DNA of 40,783 nt from Deltaproteobacteria bacterium (GTDB lineage Bacteria > Desulfobacterota > Desulfobacteria > Desulfobacterales > ETH-SRB1): contig JAJSZP010000004.1 in NCBI GenBank assembly GCA_030262775.1, positions 1 to 40,783 on the forward strand, written 5' to 3'. Positions 29,254-38,602 of this stretch are shown piece by piece. The notes beneath the pieces are model-generated. The model saw nothing but the letters and a program-made list of their open reading frames with translations, was not told where the DNA came from and made no database searches. The first letter of the stretch is position 1, and every line of letters starts with the position of its first letter. Position numbers and translations under genes: made by a program.

Positions 29254-31533
29254 TTGCTTATGGAACCTGTTGAATCTTCAATTGATAAAATAAAAAAAAT
29301 TGCCGGTGAGATTGATGGTATTTATACTGAACGTATCGAATTAGAAGGATCTTTCCTTGATTTTGCTGCTCGTTTTGCCTCAATGCCAGGCACGGTTATT
29401 CTTATGAGCGGAGGAGATAATGACTGTTCAAGATACCATATACTTGGCGCAAAACCCTGGCTGACTTTTACCGGACGTATCAATGACATGAAGATCATAG
29501 CCGAAAATCATAGCTTTAATTTTAGAGCAGATCCCTTTGATACGCTTCGGAATATCTTAAATGCCTACAGGCCGTATGCTCGGCATTTGCACGGCCATAA
29601 TATACAATCTCCTTTTGCTGCAGGCATTCTGGGATACCTGTCTTACGATCTTAAAGATTGTCTTGAAAAACTTCCCCGTACTTCTATAGATGATCTTTAT
29701 CTTCCGCATATATGCTTTTTTGCTCCTTCAATAATAGTTATACATGATCGAAAGAAAGACAGAACATCTCTTTTTATTCCTGAACGCGTTGTTTCCGGAA
29801 AAAGTGTTTTACACAACGACCTTGAAGTTTTTAAAAATATACAGAAATCAAAAAAACCGTTAATGGAGAGTTTCAGCGGAGATATAGATGGATTTCGGTC
29901 AAATTTTACAAGATCAAAATACATAAACGCGGTTAAGCAGATAAAAAAATATATTGCATCAGGCCATGTATATCAGGTGAATCTTTCCCAGCGATTTGAA
30001 ATGAATTTCGAAGGCAGCGCTTTTGGTCTGTTTAAAACGCTTTATAACCTTAATCCTGCGCCTTTTTTTTCTTATATAAATGCCGGAGATCATTTTATTG
30101 TTTCCACATCGCCCGAACGTTTTCTTCTTCAGTCGGGAGACCGGCTTGAAACCAGACCAATAAAGGGCACAATACCAAGGGGAGATACTTTAAAAAAGGA
30201 TAAAAAACTTGGTCTTGAGCTTAAAAACAGCAAAAAGGATGATGCCGAGCTTTCGATGATAGTTGATTTACTGCGTAATGATCTGGGAAAGATATGTGAG
30301 GCAGGATCTGTTCGCGTGTCTGAGCACAAAAGACTTGAGGCATACAAAAATGTTTTTCATCTTGTGTCAATTGTTGAAGGAGTTCCAGACAAAGGCCGTG
30401 ATGCAGTGAATATTATCAAAGCTGCATTTCCAGGTGGTTCGATAACAGGCTGCCCTAAAATCAGATCAATGGAAATAATAGATGAACTGGAGCCTCACAG
30501 ACGTCATATCTATACAGGTTCTACAGGATATATAAGTTTCCACGACACAATGGACCTTTCTATTGCTATCCGCACAGCCACAATAGTTAATAAAAAAATC
30601 ATATTTTCAGTCGGAGGAGGTATTGTCTTTGATTCAGATCCATTTGATGAGTACGATGAAACAATGCATAAGGGCAAAACACTTATGGAGGTCTTCAAAG
30701 GAAAAGAAAAAGCATTAAGCAGCGAAAACCATGTCTGGATTAATGGAAGCATTGAACCCATAGGCCTTGCTAAGATAAATATTACAGATCAGGGATTTTT
30801 ATTCGGATATGGTTTTTTTGAAACAATCAGGGTGGATAAAGGGAAACCTCAATACCTTGAAGAGCATATTTCGAGATTTAATCAAACCTGGCAGCGTCTT
30901 TTTTTTGAACAAATTCCGGATTTGACGTGGCAGGATATTATATATCAGGTAATTTACAGTAACGGCCTGCTGGAAGAAACTGCGGCAGTTAAAATTGTTG
31001 CGTCAAAAGGAAACAGCGAGAACTCTTCTTTAAATTTTACGCTTATAGTTATGGCCAGGCCATATACTCATCGGCTGGCAGAAAAAAGAGAACAGGGAGT
31101 AAATCTTGTTATTTACCCTAAGCCGCGGCAGACACCTCTTGCTGATTACAAAACCCTGAATTATTTATACTACCTGCTTGCTGGAGAATGGGCAAAAAGA
31201 AAGGGCGCTGATGAAGCGCTCATATTGAATCCAGATGATACGATTTCTGAAACAAATACAGCAAATATCCTGCTGATTAAGGATAAAACTTTCATAAGAC
31301 CGGTTTCGCCGCATGTGCTGCCCGGTATCATGGAAAAGGTTGTATGTGAACTTTTTTTAAGTTGGAATTATATATCGGAAAGCAAAAAGCTGTGCCCTGA
31401 AGATTTGTTTTTAGCTGATCAGGTTATTCTCACTAATTCACTTATTGGTGCTATTCCGGTACTGAGCATTGACGAAAAAAAACTAAAAAAACCCACAGAC
31501 ATTTGGCTGAAAATAAACGATGCAGTTTTATAA
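29254..31533 (+). CDS. Aminodeoxychorismate synthase component I fused to aminodeoxychorismate lyase (PabB-PabC)
   Basis: Chorismate-binding motifs (RPIKGTIPRG, ELSMIVDLLRNDLGKIC, AAFPGGSITGCPKIRSMEII) followed by class IV PLP domain (GFLFGYGFFETIRVDKGKP...EEHISRF...NPDDTISETNTANI). Confidence 0.92.
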   Translation: MLMEPVESSIDKIKKIAGEIDGIYTERIELEGSFLDFAARFASMPGTVILMSGGDNDCSRYHILGAKPWLTFTGRINDMKIIAENHSFNFRADPFDTLRNILNAYRPYARHLHGHNIQSPFAAGILGYLSYDLKDCLEKLPRTSIDDLYLPHICFFAPSIIVIHDRKKDRTSLFIPERVVSGKSVLHNDLEVFKNIQKSKKPLMESFSGDIDGFRSNFTRSKYINAVKQIKKYIASGHVYQVNLSQRFEMNFEGSAFGLFKTLYNLNPAPFFSYINAGDHFIVSTSPERFLLQSGDRLETRPIKGTIPRGDTLKKDKKLGLELKNSKKDDAELSMIVDLLRNDLGKICEAGSVRVSEHKRLEAYKNVFHLVSIVEGVPDKGRDAVNIIKAAFPGGSITGCPKIRSMEIIDELEPHRRHIYTGSTGYISFHDTMDLSIAIRTATIVNKKIIFSVGGGIVFDSDPFDEYDETMHKGKTLMEVFKGKEKALSSENHVWINGSIEPIGLAKINITDQGFLFGYGFFETIRVDKGKPQYLEEHISRFNQTWQRLFFEQIPDLTWQDIIYQVIYSNGLLEETAAVKIVASKGNSENSSLNFTLIVMARPYTHRLAEKREQGVNLVIYPKPRQTPLADYKTLNYLYYLLAGEWAKRKGADEALILNPDDTISETNTANILLIKDKTFIRPVSPHVLPGIMEKVVCELFLSWNYISESKKLCPEDLFLADQVILTNSLIGAIPVLSIDEKKLKKPTDIWLKINDAVL

Positions 31534-31756
31534 CCTTCCGCTCCCTTCGCTGGAATGACAGACGATTAGTCATATTTATTGCATAGGAACAGGGGAGCGC
31601 CTGGTTCAGCCATCTATTCTATGGACTTGCGATGCCATTCGAACCACCATCAACAACAGCAAAAAGAATCTCCCGTATGCTTTCCTTGGGCAAGTCTACA
31701 GCGTTCGCAATCTTCCAGTAGTCGAATAATGATAGAGCCTGTCCCACTGGGCATGG

Positions 31757-32140
31757 CTACATCATCATCCCTACGACCGAAAACTCAATTCGTGATGGTT
31801 TTCTGCCCTCACAGTAAACGTGCTTCTGTTCGATATAGCCCACCTGCTTAGGACCGATTTCATCGGGCTCAACATACCAGGTATGCCTCCCAATGAACTT
31901 CCCTTTTGTGTCTCTCACCGTGAAAACAACCTGTACTGCTCTGTACTTTGCCGTCCCTGTGTTTTTCACAGTACCCCAGATGAGAACATCCTCATCATCC
32001 CAGGTTGTCTTCTCCAAGACAAACTTCAGGGAGATATCCTTCGATGTCACATCCTTGCTTCTCGTTGCAAAAAGCTCTCCTGCAAAGGCTGCGCTCGTCA
32101 TCGAAACTGCCAGTAAGATCGTGATCAGGATTCTTCTCAT
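31757..32140 (-). CDS. Small exported FxLYD-like domain protein
   Basis: MRRILITILLAVSMTSAAFA signal; VLIWGTVKNTGTAKYRAVQVVFTVRDTKGKFIGRHTWYVEPDEIGPKQ. Confidence 0.65.
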   Translation of the reverse strand: MRRILITILLAVSMTSAAFAGELFATRSKDVTSKDISLKFVLEKTTWDDEDVLIWGTVKNTGTAKYRAVQVVFTVRDTKGKFIGRHTWYVEPDEIGPKQVGYIEQKHVYCEGRKPSRIEFSVVGMMM

Positions 32141-32201
32141 GTGCATTCTCCTTGTCCGCTCAACACTACGATGAGAGATGCGAGTCCTCAAGCGTCCCCT
32201 A

Positions 32202-32270
32202 TAGTGGACCCCAAAAAATAAAACAGTGTGTTAAGGTGTGTTTCCAAAAAATGAGGCAAAAAATGCCTTT
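32202..32270 (+). mobile_element. Solo IS-like end related to the one at 7030-7116
   Basis: CTATAGTGGACCCCAAAAAATAAAACAGTGTGTTAAGGTGTGTTTCCAAAAAATGAGGCA. Confidence 0.5.
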
Positions 32271-32355
32271 GGTGCAGCCCCTAATATTTTCAACCTGTGC
32301 GGTTAGGATTGACCGTGCGTTGTCAATTAGTTGATGGTTATTTCGTCCACGTTCC

Positions 32356-33300
32356 TTACTTTATTTTTACCGTACTTCCGACCTTTATGTTTTTGCCTGA
32401 AACAAGAGATGCCTCGGCTTTATCAGGATAAAGTGCGGTTATCTTAATTTCTCCAATTTTATGCCCAGGAATGAAAAATTTCCGGCTGTCTTTTCTTTCA
32501 AATATATTTCCACTATCATATACTTCAAGTTTGTCTCCAAGGATAATGCCTGATTTTTTTCCTGAAGATATTATTATCTTGTCATCAAAGCTTGAAATTA
32601 CATATCCTTTCCAGGGCTGAATATTGACAGCATCGCAAATCTTTTTGCCTATGGGAATAGACGCATTTAACAGAGCGTCAGTTAAGAGGGGTATTTCATT
32701 TGTCTTGCCGGTTCTGAGATTATTAAGGTCTAATTCATTGACCTCAATTTCATGAACAAAGCTGTCATCGAAAATTTTTGCTCCGGTTTCAGTGTCATAG
32801 ATTTCTAAAACAATTTGAAATCGAATAAAATTACATATATTTTTGAACCACAGAATTCCCCTGTTTTCTTTGTTTCCGCTTATATCTATAAGGCTTCCCG
32901 TGACAATTGCATTGAGACCCAGTCTTCTGCCTGTTTCTGCAAGAACAAGGTTATCAATTCGTTCTGTGGCAAGTTTAGGGAGCACAACCATTTGATCAGG
33001 ATATCCTGTATCTCCCGGTTTTATAATAATAAGGTCCTGACATATTTCTTTTATATTTTCGGCAAGTTTAATATGAAAGATTTTTTCGAAGTTATTAACA
33101 GCTAAAAAAGTGCGATTTTCGAATAAAGTTATTCCAACTTTTTTCTTTAAATCACCTGCGGGGGCTTTTATATCGCAAGATATTTTTTTTATAGCCGGCA
33201 AAAATGAACATCCTGCAATCAGAGACGCGAAAAAAAATAAAAAGCAAACGGCAATAACGACAAGTATTTGACTAAAAGTTTTTAAATAATAAAATCTCAT
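32356..33300 (-). CDS. Lipoprotein with FlgT-C-like C-terminal domain
   Basis: Lipobox LIAGC; GYVISSFDDKIIISSGKKSGIILGDKLEVYDSG...IGEIKITALYPDKAEASLVSG. Confidence 0.65.
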   Translation of the reverse strand: MRFYYLKTFSQILVVIAVCFLFFFASLIAGCSFLPAIKKISCDIKAPAGDLKKKVGITLFENRTFLAVNNFEKIFHIKLAENIKEICQDLIIIKPGDTGYPDQMVVLPKLATERIDNLVLAETGRRLGLNAIVTGSLIDISGNKENRGILWFKNICNFIRFQIVLEIYDTETGAKIFDDSFVHEIEVNELDLNNLRTGKTNEIPLLTDALLNASIPIGKKICDAVNIQPWKGYVISSFDDKIIISSGKKSGIILGDKLEVYDSGNIFERKDSRKFFIPGHKIGEIKITALYPDKAEASLVSGKNIKVGSTVKIK

Positions 33301-33339
33301 TTTTTCCTATTACCTAAGTTGAGCTAAAAATCGCTCAAT

Positions 33340-33741
33340 TTAGATATTATATTCGACGGCAACTTTCGTAGCGATACCGCCTCTTGCTGTAAAATTCCCT
33401 GCAACTTCCATCCATTTAGGATCAAGTACTTCAACCAGGTCTTTTAATATGTCATTGACCACATGTTCATAGAAAATACCGACATTTCTGTACTGTAACA
33501 TATAAAATTTCAGAGACTTTAATTCAACAATCTTATTATTGGGTATGTATCTAATTGTTATACATCCGAAATCAGGCAGCCCGGTCATCGGGCACACGGA
33601 TGTAAACTCGGGTTGCTGAATTGTAATATCAATGTCCCTTACCTTGTTATATTTGTAATCAATGGTTTTGAGCACATCAATTTTAACTGTATTCGGTGTT
33701 TTTATGTTGTTCTCCACCCTTTTTTCAGGCTGATTGGACAT
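33340..33741 (-). CDS. queF: preQ1 synthase (NADPH-dependent 7-cyano-7-deazaguanine reductase)
   Basis: PEFTSVCPMTGLPDFGCITIRYIPN...VELKSLKFYMLQYRNVGIFYEHVVNDIL. Confidence 0.96.
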   Translation of the reverse strand: MSNQPEKRVENNIKTPNTVKIDVLKTIDYKYNKVRDIDITIQQPEFTSVCPMTGLPDFGCITIRYIPNNKIVELKSLKFYMLQYRNVGIFYEHVVNDILKDLVEVLDPKWMEVAGNFTARGGIATKVAVEYNI

Positions 33742-34021
33742 AAAGGCATCCCCCTTTGCAAAAAACCGCTCAGCTCAGGTAATAAAGAATAAATTATGAT
33801 CTGTCAATTACGAGTTCATCAACTACACTATTTTACTGAAAGGATGTTTTTTTATAGAAACTAAATAGTTATCATAATTGCGATCCATAATCAGGATTTA
33901 TGTTGCAAAATAGTGTTTACAAAATTGCACTTATTTTATATAGAGATACAGTTTTGTGCCTTTAATCACTAATTCATAAATTCATATATGCTAAATTTTA
34001 CATAAATTCAAAGGTGTTGTT

Positions 34022-35695
34022 ATGGGAAAAAAGAGCTTGATCAAATCTACCGCAAAAAAGAAAACTAAATCTGCTAAAAAAAATGAGATAAAGAAGCCTG
34101 ATAAAAAGGCCAAAGTTACAGCAAAAGCAGAAACAAAGGCAGCAGCCAAAACTCGCAGCAAAAAAACCGTTGGAGCAGCAAAAAAGAAGAAGGTCTCATT
34201 AACGGATCTGATTTTAAAGAAATTTGAGGCCTGGAAGCCGGCTGAGGTTTTCAGGGCTGCCCCGGATGAGAAATATTTAAAGAATTTTGCTTCACCGCCG
34301 ATTGTTTCGGGCTTGAGTGATAAAGAAGCCAAGAGAATAAAAAAATTATTGCTTAAGAAGAGAGACATAGCGACTATCAGAGCTGAAATAAAGAAGGAAG
34401 CTGCTGAAAGAGAGGCAACAAAAAAAGCAGCAGCGAAAAAGGTAGCTGCAGAGAAGGCAGCAGCAGAGAAGGCAGCAGCGGCAGAGAAAGCAGTGGCAGA
34501 GAAAGCAGCAGCGGAAAAAGCAGCGGCAGAGAAAGCAGTGGCAGAGAAATTAGCGGCAGAAAAGAAAAAGGCTTACTTAAAGACTTTGCCTTTAAAAAAG
34601 TTTGAGGTTTGGAAGCCGGCCAAAATTTTCAGAGTTGCCCCGGATGAGGAATATTTAAAGAATTTTGCTTCACCGCCGATTGTTTCGGGCTTGAGTGATA
34701 AAGAAGCCAAGAGAATAAAAAAATTATTGCTTAAAAAGAGAGACATGGCGACTATCAGAGCCGAAATAAAGGAGGAAGCCGCTGAAAGAAAGGCGGCAGA
34801 AAAGGCCGCCGCAGAAAAGGCAGCCGTTGAAAGAGAAGCCGCTGAAAAGGCAGCCGTTGAAAGAGAAGCCGCTGAAAAGGCAACTATGAAAAAAGTAATT
34901 ATCGGTCTTGCATCTGGTTTTATTATTTTGGTTGCATTTATTCTCAGCGCAAGTTCTTCGAATAATAACAAATATTATATTAAAGAAAAGGCTGGAGTGC
35001 TTGAAATCTGGCAGGGCAGATATGCCCCTCTAGGCGAAGAGCGGATGATGAGTCTGCCCGGAGTACCGTTGCCCGAGCAAATTAATGCTGTTTATTCTAA
35101 AAACGAAGTATTTCCTCTTATTTTTAACTATTATGTCGACAAAGCAGACGCTATTGTAGGCATGTCGGATACTCCTGATTATGCGACTATAAAGTCATAC
35201 CTGAATAAAGCCTTGTTATTTGCAACAACAGGTGATCTTCGCGGGAAAGCTTATAGCCGTTTAAATAACATCAAGTTTAATGATTTAATGTATAAAGCAG
35301 GTGTAGCTGAAAGCAGAGGCGCTATTTCGGACCTTGATAAAGCGATGAGATATTTTGGACAGGCGTCATTGTTAAAAGTTGATCCCGGCAAATCCGATGT
35401 GGTGAAACAGAAAATTGAATCAATAAAAGAACAAAAGGCAGAGATGATAGAGGCTCAGGTATCTGAAAAAGCAGCGAGCGCTGCTTCCGGCAAACCTGAT
35501 GTGGTGGAACTAAAGATTGTGTCAGCAGAAGAACAAAGTGCAGAGATAAAAACTCCAATGGTTGAAGAATCAACGGATTCTGTTACCGTCGAACCTGATG
35601 TGGTTGAACAAAAGACTGAGTCAACACAAGAACAAAGCGCAGAGATAACGACCCCAATGATTAAAAAATCAACAGATTCTGTTTCCACCGAATAA
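34022..35695 (+). CDS. Lys/Ala-rich membrane-anchored protein with internal duplication and C-terminal repeats
   Basis: KKTKSAKKNEIKKPDKKAK basic N-term; FEAWKPAEVFR.../FEVWKPAKIFR... duplicated modules; AEKAAAEKA helices; TM VIIGLASGFIILVAFILSAS. Confidence 0.8.
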   Translation: MGKKSLIKSTAKKKTKSAKKNEIKKPDKKAKVTAKAETKAAAKTRSKKTVGAAKKKKVSLTDLILKKFEAWKPAEVFRAAPDEKYLKNFASPPIVSGLSDKEAKRIKKLLLKKRDIATIRAEIKKEAAEREATKKAAAKKVAAEKAAAEKAAAAEKAVAEKAAAEKAAAEKAVAEKLAAEKKKAYLKTLPLKKFEVWKPAKIFRVAPDEEYLKNFASPPIVSGLSDKEAKRIKKLLLKKRDMATIRAEIKEEAAERKAAEKAAAEKAAVEREAAEKAAVEREAAEKATMKKVIIGLASGFIILVAFILSASSSNNNKYYIKEKAGVLEIWQGRYAPLGEERMMSLPGVPLPEQINAVYSKNEVFPLIFNYYVDKADAIVGMSDTPDYATIKSYLNKALLFATTGDLRGKAYSRLNNIKFNDLMYKAGVAESRGAISDLDKAMRYFGQASLLKVDPGKSDVVKQKIESIKEQKAEMIEAQVSEKAASAASGKPDVVELKIVSAEEQSAEIKTPMVEESTDSVTVEPDVVEQKTESTQEQSAEITTPMIKKSTDSVSTE

Positions 35696-35712
35696 AGAGG
35701 TAACTACTCAGA

Positions 35713-35759
35713 TGAATAGACTGAAGGCTGAAGCTCCCTGACAGCCTTCAGTCTATTCA
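35713..35759. terminator. 18-bp perfect inverted repeat between convergent genes (possible bidirectional terminator/repeat element)
   Basis: TGAATAGACTGAAGGCTG aagctccctga CAGCCTTCAGTCTATTCA. Confidence 0.6.
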
Positions 35760-35823
35760 CCTTAATGCCCCCCAAGTTTTTGTGATTGCGCATGATTTTT
35801 CCTAAAAGCCTTCTACCTTCAGC

Positions 35824-36801
35824 CTATCCCTTATACAAATGGCACCACACCTGGCGCATTTCTGTTTTTAATTCTTGTGGTTCTATCTTTCCGCATATAT
35901 CCATAACTTCCGGACAACGAGTGTGAAAATTGCATCCTGGCGGAGGTGAAGATGGAGAAGGAGTCTCTCCTTTGAGGACAATCTTTTTCTTTTTATAGAT
36001 TCCAGGTGTAGGAACAGCATTTATTAGAGCTTTTGTATAAGGATGCATCGGATTGTTTATTATATCAAAAGCAGGCCCTTGCTCAACAATTTTTCCAAGA
36101 TACATAACAGCTATACGGTTTGCTATGTTGCTTACTATGCTTATATCATGGGAGATAAAAATATATGAAAGATTATAGCTGTCCCTGAGATCCAGCAGAA
36201 GGTTTATGATCTGGGCCTGAACAGATACATCAAGGGCGCTGACAGGTTCGTCGCATACAAGGAGATCGGGCTTTAAGGATATAGACCTTGCAATGCTGAT
36301 CCGCTGGCGCTGTCCACCGGAAAATTCATGAGGATAGCGGTATATTGAGTTTTCATCAAGTCCGACTTCTTTCATAAGCCTTTTTGCATGATCTTCCTTA
36401 TTGTTTTTTATTATCTTATATTCGACAAGCCCTTCTGTAACAATATCAAGAACATTCATCCTGGGATTTAGAGAGGTTAAGGGATCCTGGAAAATCATCT
36501 GTATTTTTTTTCTCATTTTCTTCAGCTTTTTCCGCTTGAGATCAAGAAGATTCTTGCCTAAAAAAAGTATCTTTCCTTTTTGAGGTTCTTCCAGCCTTAA
36601 CAAGGTTCTTCCGAGTGTTGTTTTCCCGCATCCTGACTCGCCGACAAGGCCAAGCGTTTCTCCTTTGTATAGATGCATAGATATTCCATCAACAGCCTTA
36701 ACATATCCTTCCGTCCTTGCCATGATGCCACGTTTTATTGGAAACCAGGTTTTAAGATTTCTTATTTCAAGTATCGGTTGTTTAATTAATTGGTTGTCCA
36801 T
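35824..36801 (-). CDS. Dipeptide/oligopeptide ABC transporter ATP-binding protein (DppF/OppF-like)
   Basis: VGESGCGKTTLGRTLLRL, EFSGGQRQRISIARSI, LLVCDEPVSALDVSVQAQ; likely start MDNQLIKQ at 36801. Confidence 0.93.
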   Translation of the reverse strand: MDNQLIKQPILEIRNLKTWFPIKRGIMARTEGYVKAVDGISMHLYKGETLGLVGESGCGKTTLGRTLLRLEEPQKGKILFLGKNLLDLKRKKLKKMRKKIQMIFQDPLTSLNPRMNVLDIVTEGLVEYKIIKNNKEDHAKRLMKEVGLDENSIYRYPHEFSGGQRQRISIARSISLKPDLLVCDEPVSALDVSVQAQIINLLLDLRDSYNLSYIFISHDISIVSNIANRIAVMYLGKIVEQGPAFDIINNPMHPYTKALINAVPTPGIYKKKKIVLKGETPSPSSPPPGCNFHTRCPEVMDICGKIEPQELKTEMRQVWCHLYKG

Positions 36802-36820
36802 GTTATTTTCTCTTTGTTCT

Positions 36821-37783
36821 CTATACAAGAAAACACGCTGTTTTGTGGCCGTTGCCGAGATCAACAAGCTGTGGTTTTTCTTTTTTGCATCTATCAAAAG
36901 CCTGTGGGCATCTGTCGCGGAAATAGCAACCTGACGGATAGTTGAAAGGTGAAGGTACATAGCCATGAATGGGCATCAGCCTTTCGGCATCAGTTGATAA
37001 CTTTGGAACAGATTTGAGAAGTCCTTTGGTATAAGGATGTGCCGGTTTTGAAAAAATATCGTTTATATTTCCTTCCTCTACTATCCTGGAAGCATACATT
37101 ACAACTGCCCGGTCGCACATTTCCCAGATAACACCTATATCATGAGTAATTAAGAGTATAGAAGTGTGGCTTTGTCTCAGTTCCTTTATCAATTCAAAAA
37201 CCTGAGCCTGGGTGGTTACATCCAGTGCGGTTGTAGGTTCATCAGCTATAACAAGATCAGGCGTCAGCATTAGAGCCATTGCAATAATAACCCTTTGCTG
37301 CATACCGCCTGAAAGTTGGTAGGGGTATGAAAACATCCTTTCTCCTGCATCAGGAATACTTACTTTTTTAAGCCAGCTTTCAGCAATGTTCCAGGCCGTT
37401 TTTTTACTTATATTCTTATGCAGCATGAGGCCCTCTATCATCTGCTGTCCGATTTTGTGAAGGGGGGACAGAGCAGCAGCCGGTTCCTGAAAAATTATGC
37501 TGACAGCATTGCCCCTTATTTTCTTCATTTCACGGATATCCAGCTTTAACAGATCCTTGCTGCTGAATATTATCCTGCCTTTTTCAATCCTGCCTGCCGG
37601 TGAAGGAATAAGACGCAGTATGCTGAGAGCGGTTACAGATTTGCCACACCCTGATTCGCCGATCAGTCCGACTATTTCATTGTTTTTTATATGAAATGAG
37701 ACATCGTCGACCGCTTTAAAGACACCTTCGTCAGTTTCAAAGCTGACAGTAAGTTTATCGATTTCCAGCAATTTTTTGCTCAT
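36821..37783 (-). CDS. Dipeptide/oligopeptide ABC transporter ATP-binding protein (DppD/OppD-like)
   Basis: [52 protein letters not shown]. Confidence 0.93.
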   Translation of the reverse strand: MSKKLLEIDKLTVSFETDEGVFKAVDDVSFHIKNNEIVGLIGESGCGKSVTALSILRLIPSPAGRIEKGRIIFSSKDLLKLDIREMKKIRGNAVSIIFQEPAAALSPLHKIGQQMIEGLMLHKNISKKTAWNIAESWLKKVSIPDAGERMFSYPYQLSGGMQQRVIIAMALMLTPDLVIADEPTTALDVTTQAQVFELIKELRQSHTSILLITHDIGVIWEMCDRAVVMYASRIVEEGNINDIFSKPAHPYTKGLLKSVPKLSTDAERLMPIHGYVPSPFNYPSGCYFRDRCPQAFDRCKKEKPQLVDLGNGHKTACFLV

Positions 37784-38027
37784 TGATCCACGATCCCTGA
37801 TCTTTTCATTCGGGTGTAACCTTTTTGCGTAAATATCAACTACAGCTATAACTATCTGAAAGGCTTAAAAATAAAAACGGTAGACATCCTTCCTCCAATT
37901 TATTACGATATTGGTGTAAAACTAACATCTAATAAGGAGCATAGTACATTGCTTCGCAAATTAACCAAAGGAATAAACTTGAGCATAGCCGAATTACAAT
38001 ATTATTAAGTAGTTAGAATTAAATTTA

Positions 38028-38309
38028 TTGGGAGGAAGGATGCAACCGTATTCAGTAAAGCAAAGCATAATTGAAGGTGAACTGGAAGTCAAAGAGCTTT
38101 TCGGATATGCGCAAAACAACGCCGCTCAATTTGAAGCCTATGAAATGGAAATAGATATATTTGCGAGAGTGATGCAGATTGGTTTAGCCGCAATGAAGTG
38201 TTACTTTACAGAAAAAGGCACGGGTGGGTTTTCCTTAATTCTTTTCATGCAGAAAATGCAGGGCAACAGACAAAAATATGTAACAATTCAAGCCAATAAT
38301 AAAGATTGA
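38028..38309 (+). pseudogene. Truncated transposase-like fragment (possibly ISKra4 family N-terminus)
   Basis: MQPYSVKQSIIEGELEVKELFGYAQNNAAQFEAYEMEIDIFARVMQIGLAAMKCYFTEKGTG resembles the N-terminus of ISKra4-type transposases; ORF stops after ~90 aa. Confidence 0.45.
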
Positions 38310-38453
38310 TGAAAATGTAAATTTCTGATAATGGATATTTTAGAATGGAGCCTTAGCAGGATTCAAATATGGCATGTTTCACCTGTATCAAGTTCTTTTC
38401 ACAAAAGGATTAAACAACAGCCTGCAACCCGATCACATGTGTATAATAACTTA

Positions 38454-38556
38454 TAGACTTTTCAGATAAATAATTTCACTGTGTTATCAGTCGTCGACGT
38501 ATAACTAATACGTCTTCCTCCTTCTGGCCTTGTGAAATTAATTATCTGAAAGTCTA
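38454..38556. repeat. 103-bp palindromic MITE/REP-like element, copy 2
   Basis: TAGACTTTTCAGATAAATAATTTCACTGTGTTATCAGTCGTCGACGTATAACTAATACGTCTTCCTCCTTCTGGCCTTGTGAAATTAATTATCTGAAAGTCTA. Confidence 0.9.
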
Positions 38557-38602
38557 AACCGTAACGGCTTCGTAAAAAGCCGTCAACCTTCAGGAGGTCA
38601 GC

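Noticed and set aside
34400-34570. GCAGAGAAAGCAGCAGC short tandem repeats as a possible CRISPR or satellite
   Set aside because: In frame and coding for AEKAA helices; no spacer-repeat regularity
34573-34971. Minus-strand ORF rich in SAASLSTAAFSAA repeats
   Set aside because: Reverse-complement reading of the AEKAAAEKA coding repeats on the plus strand
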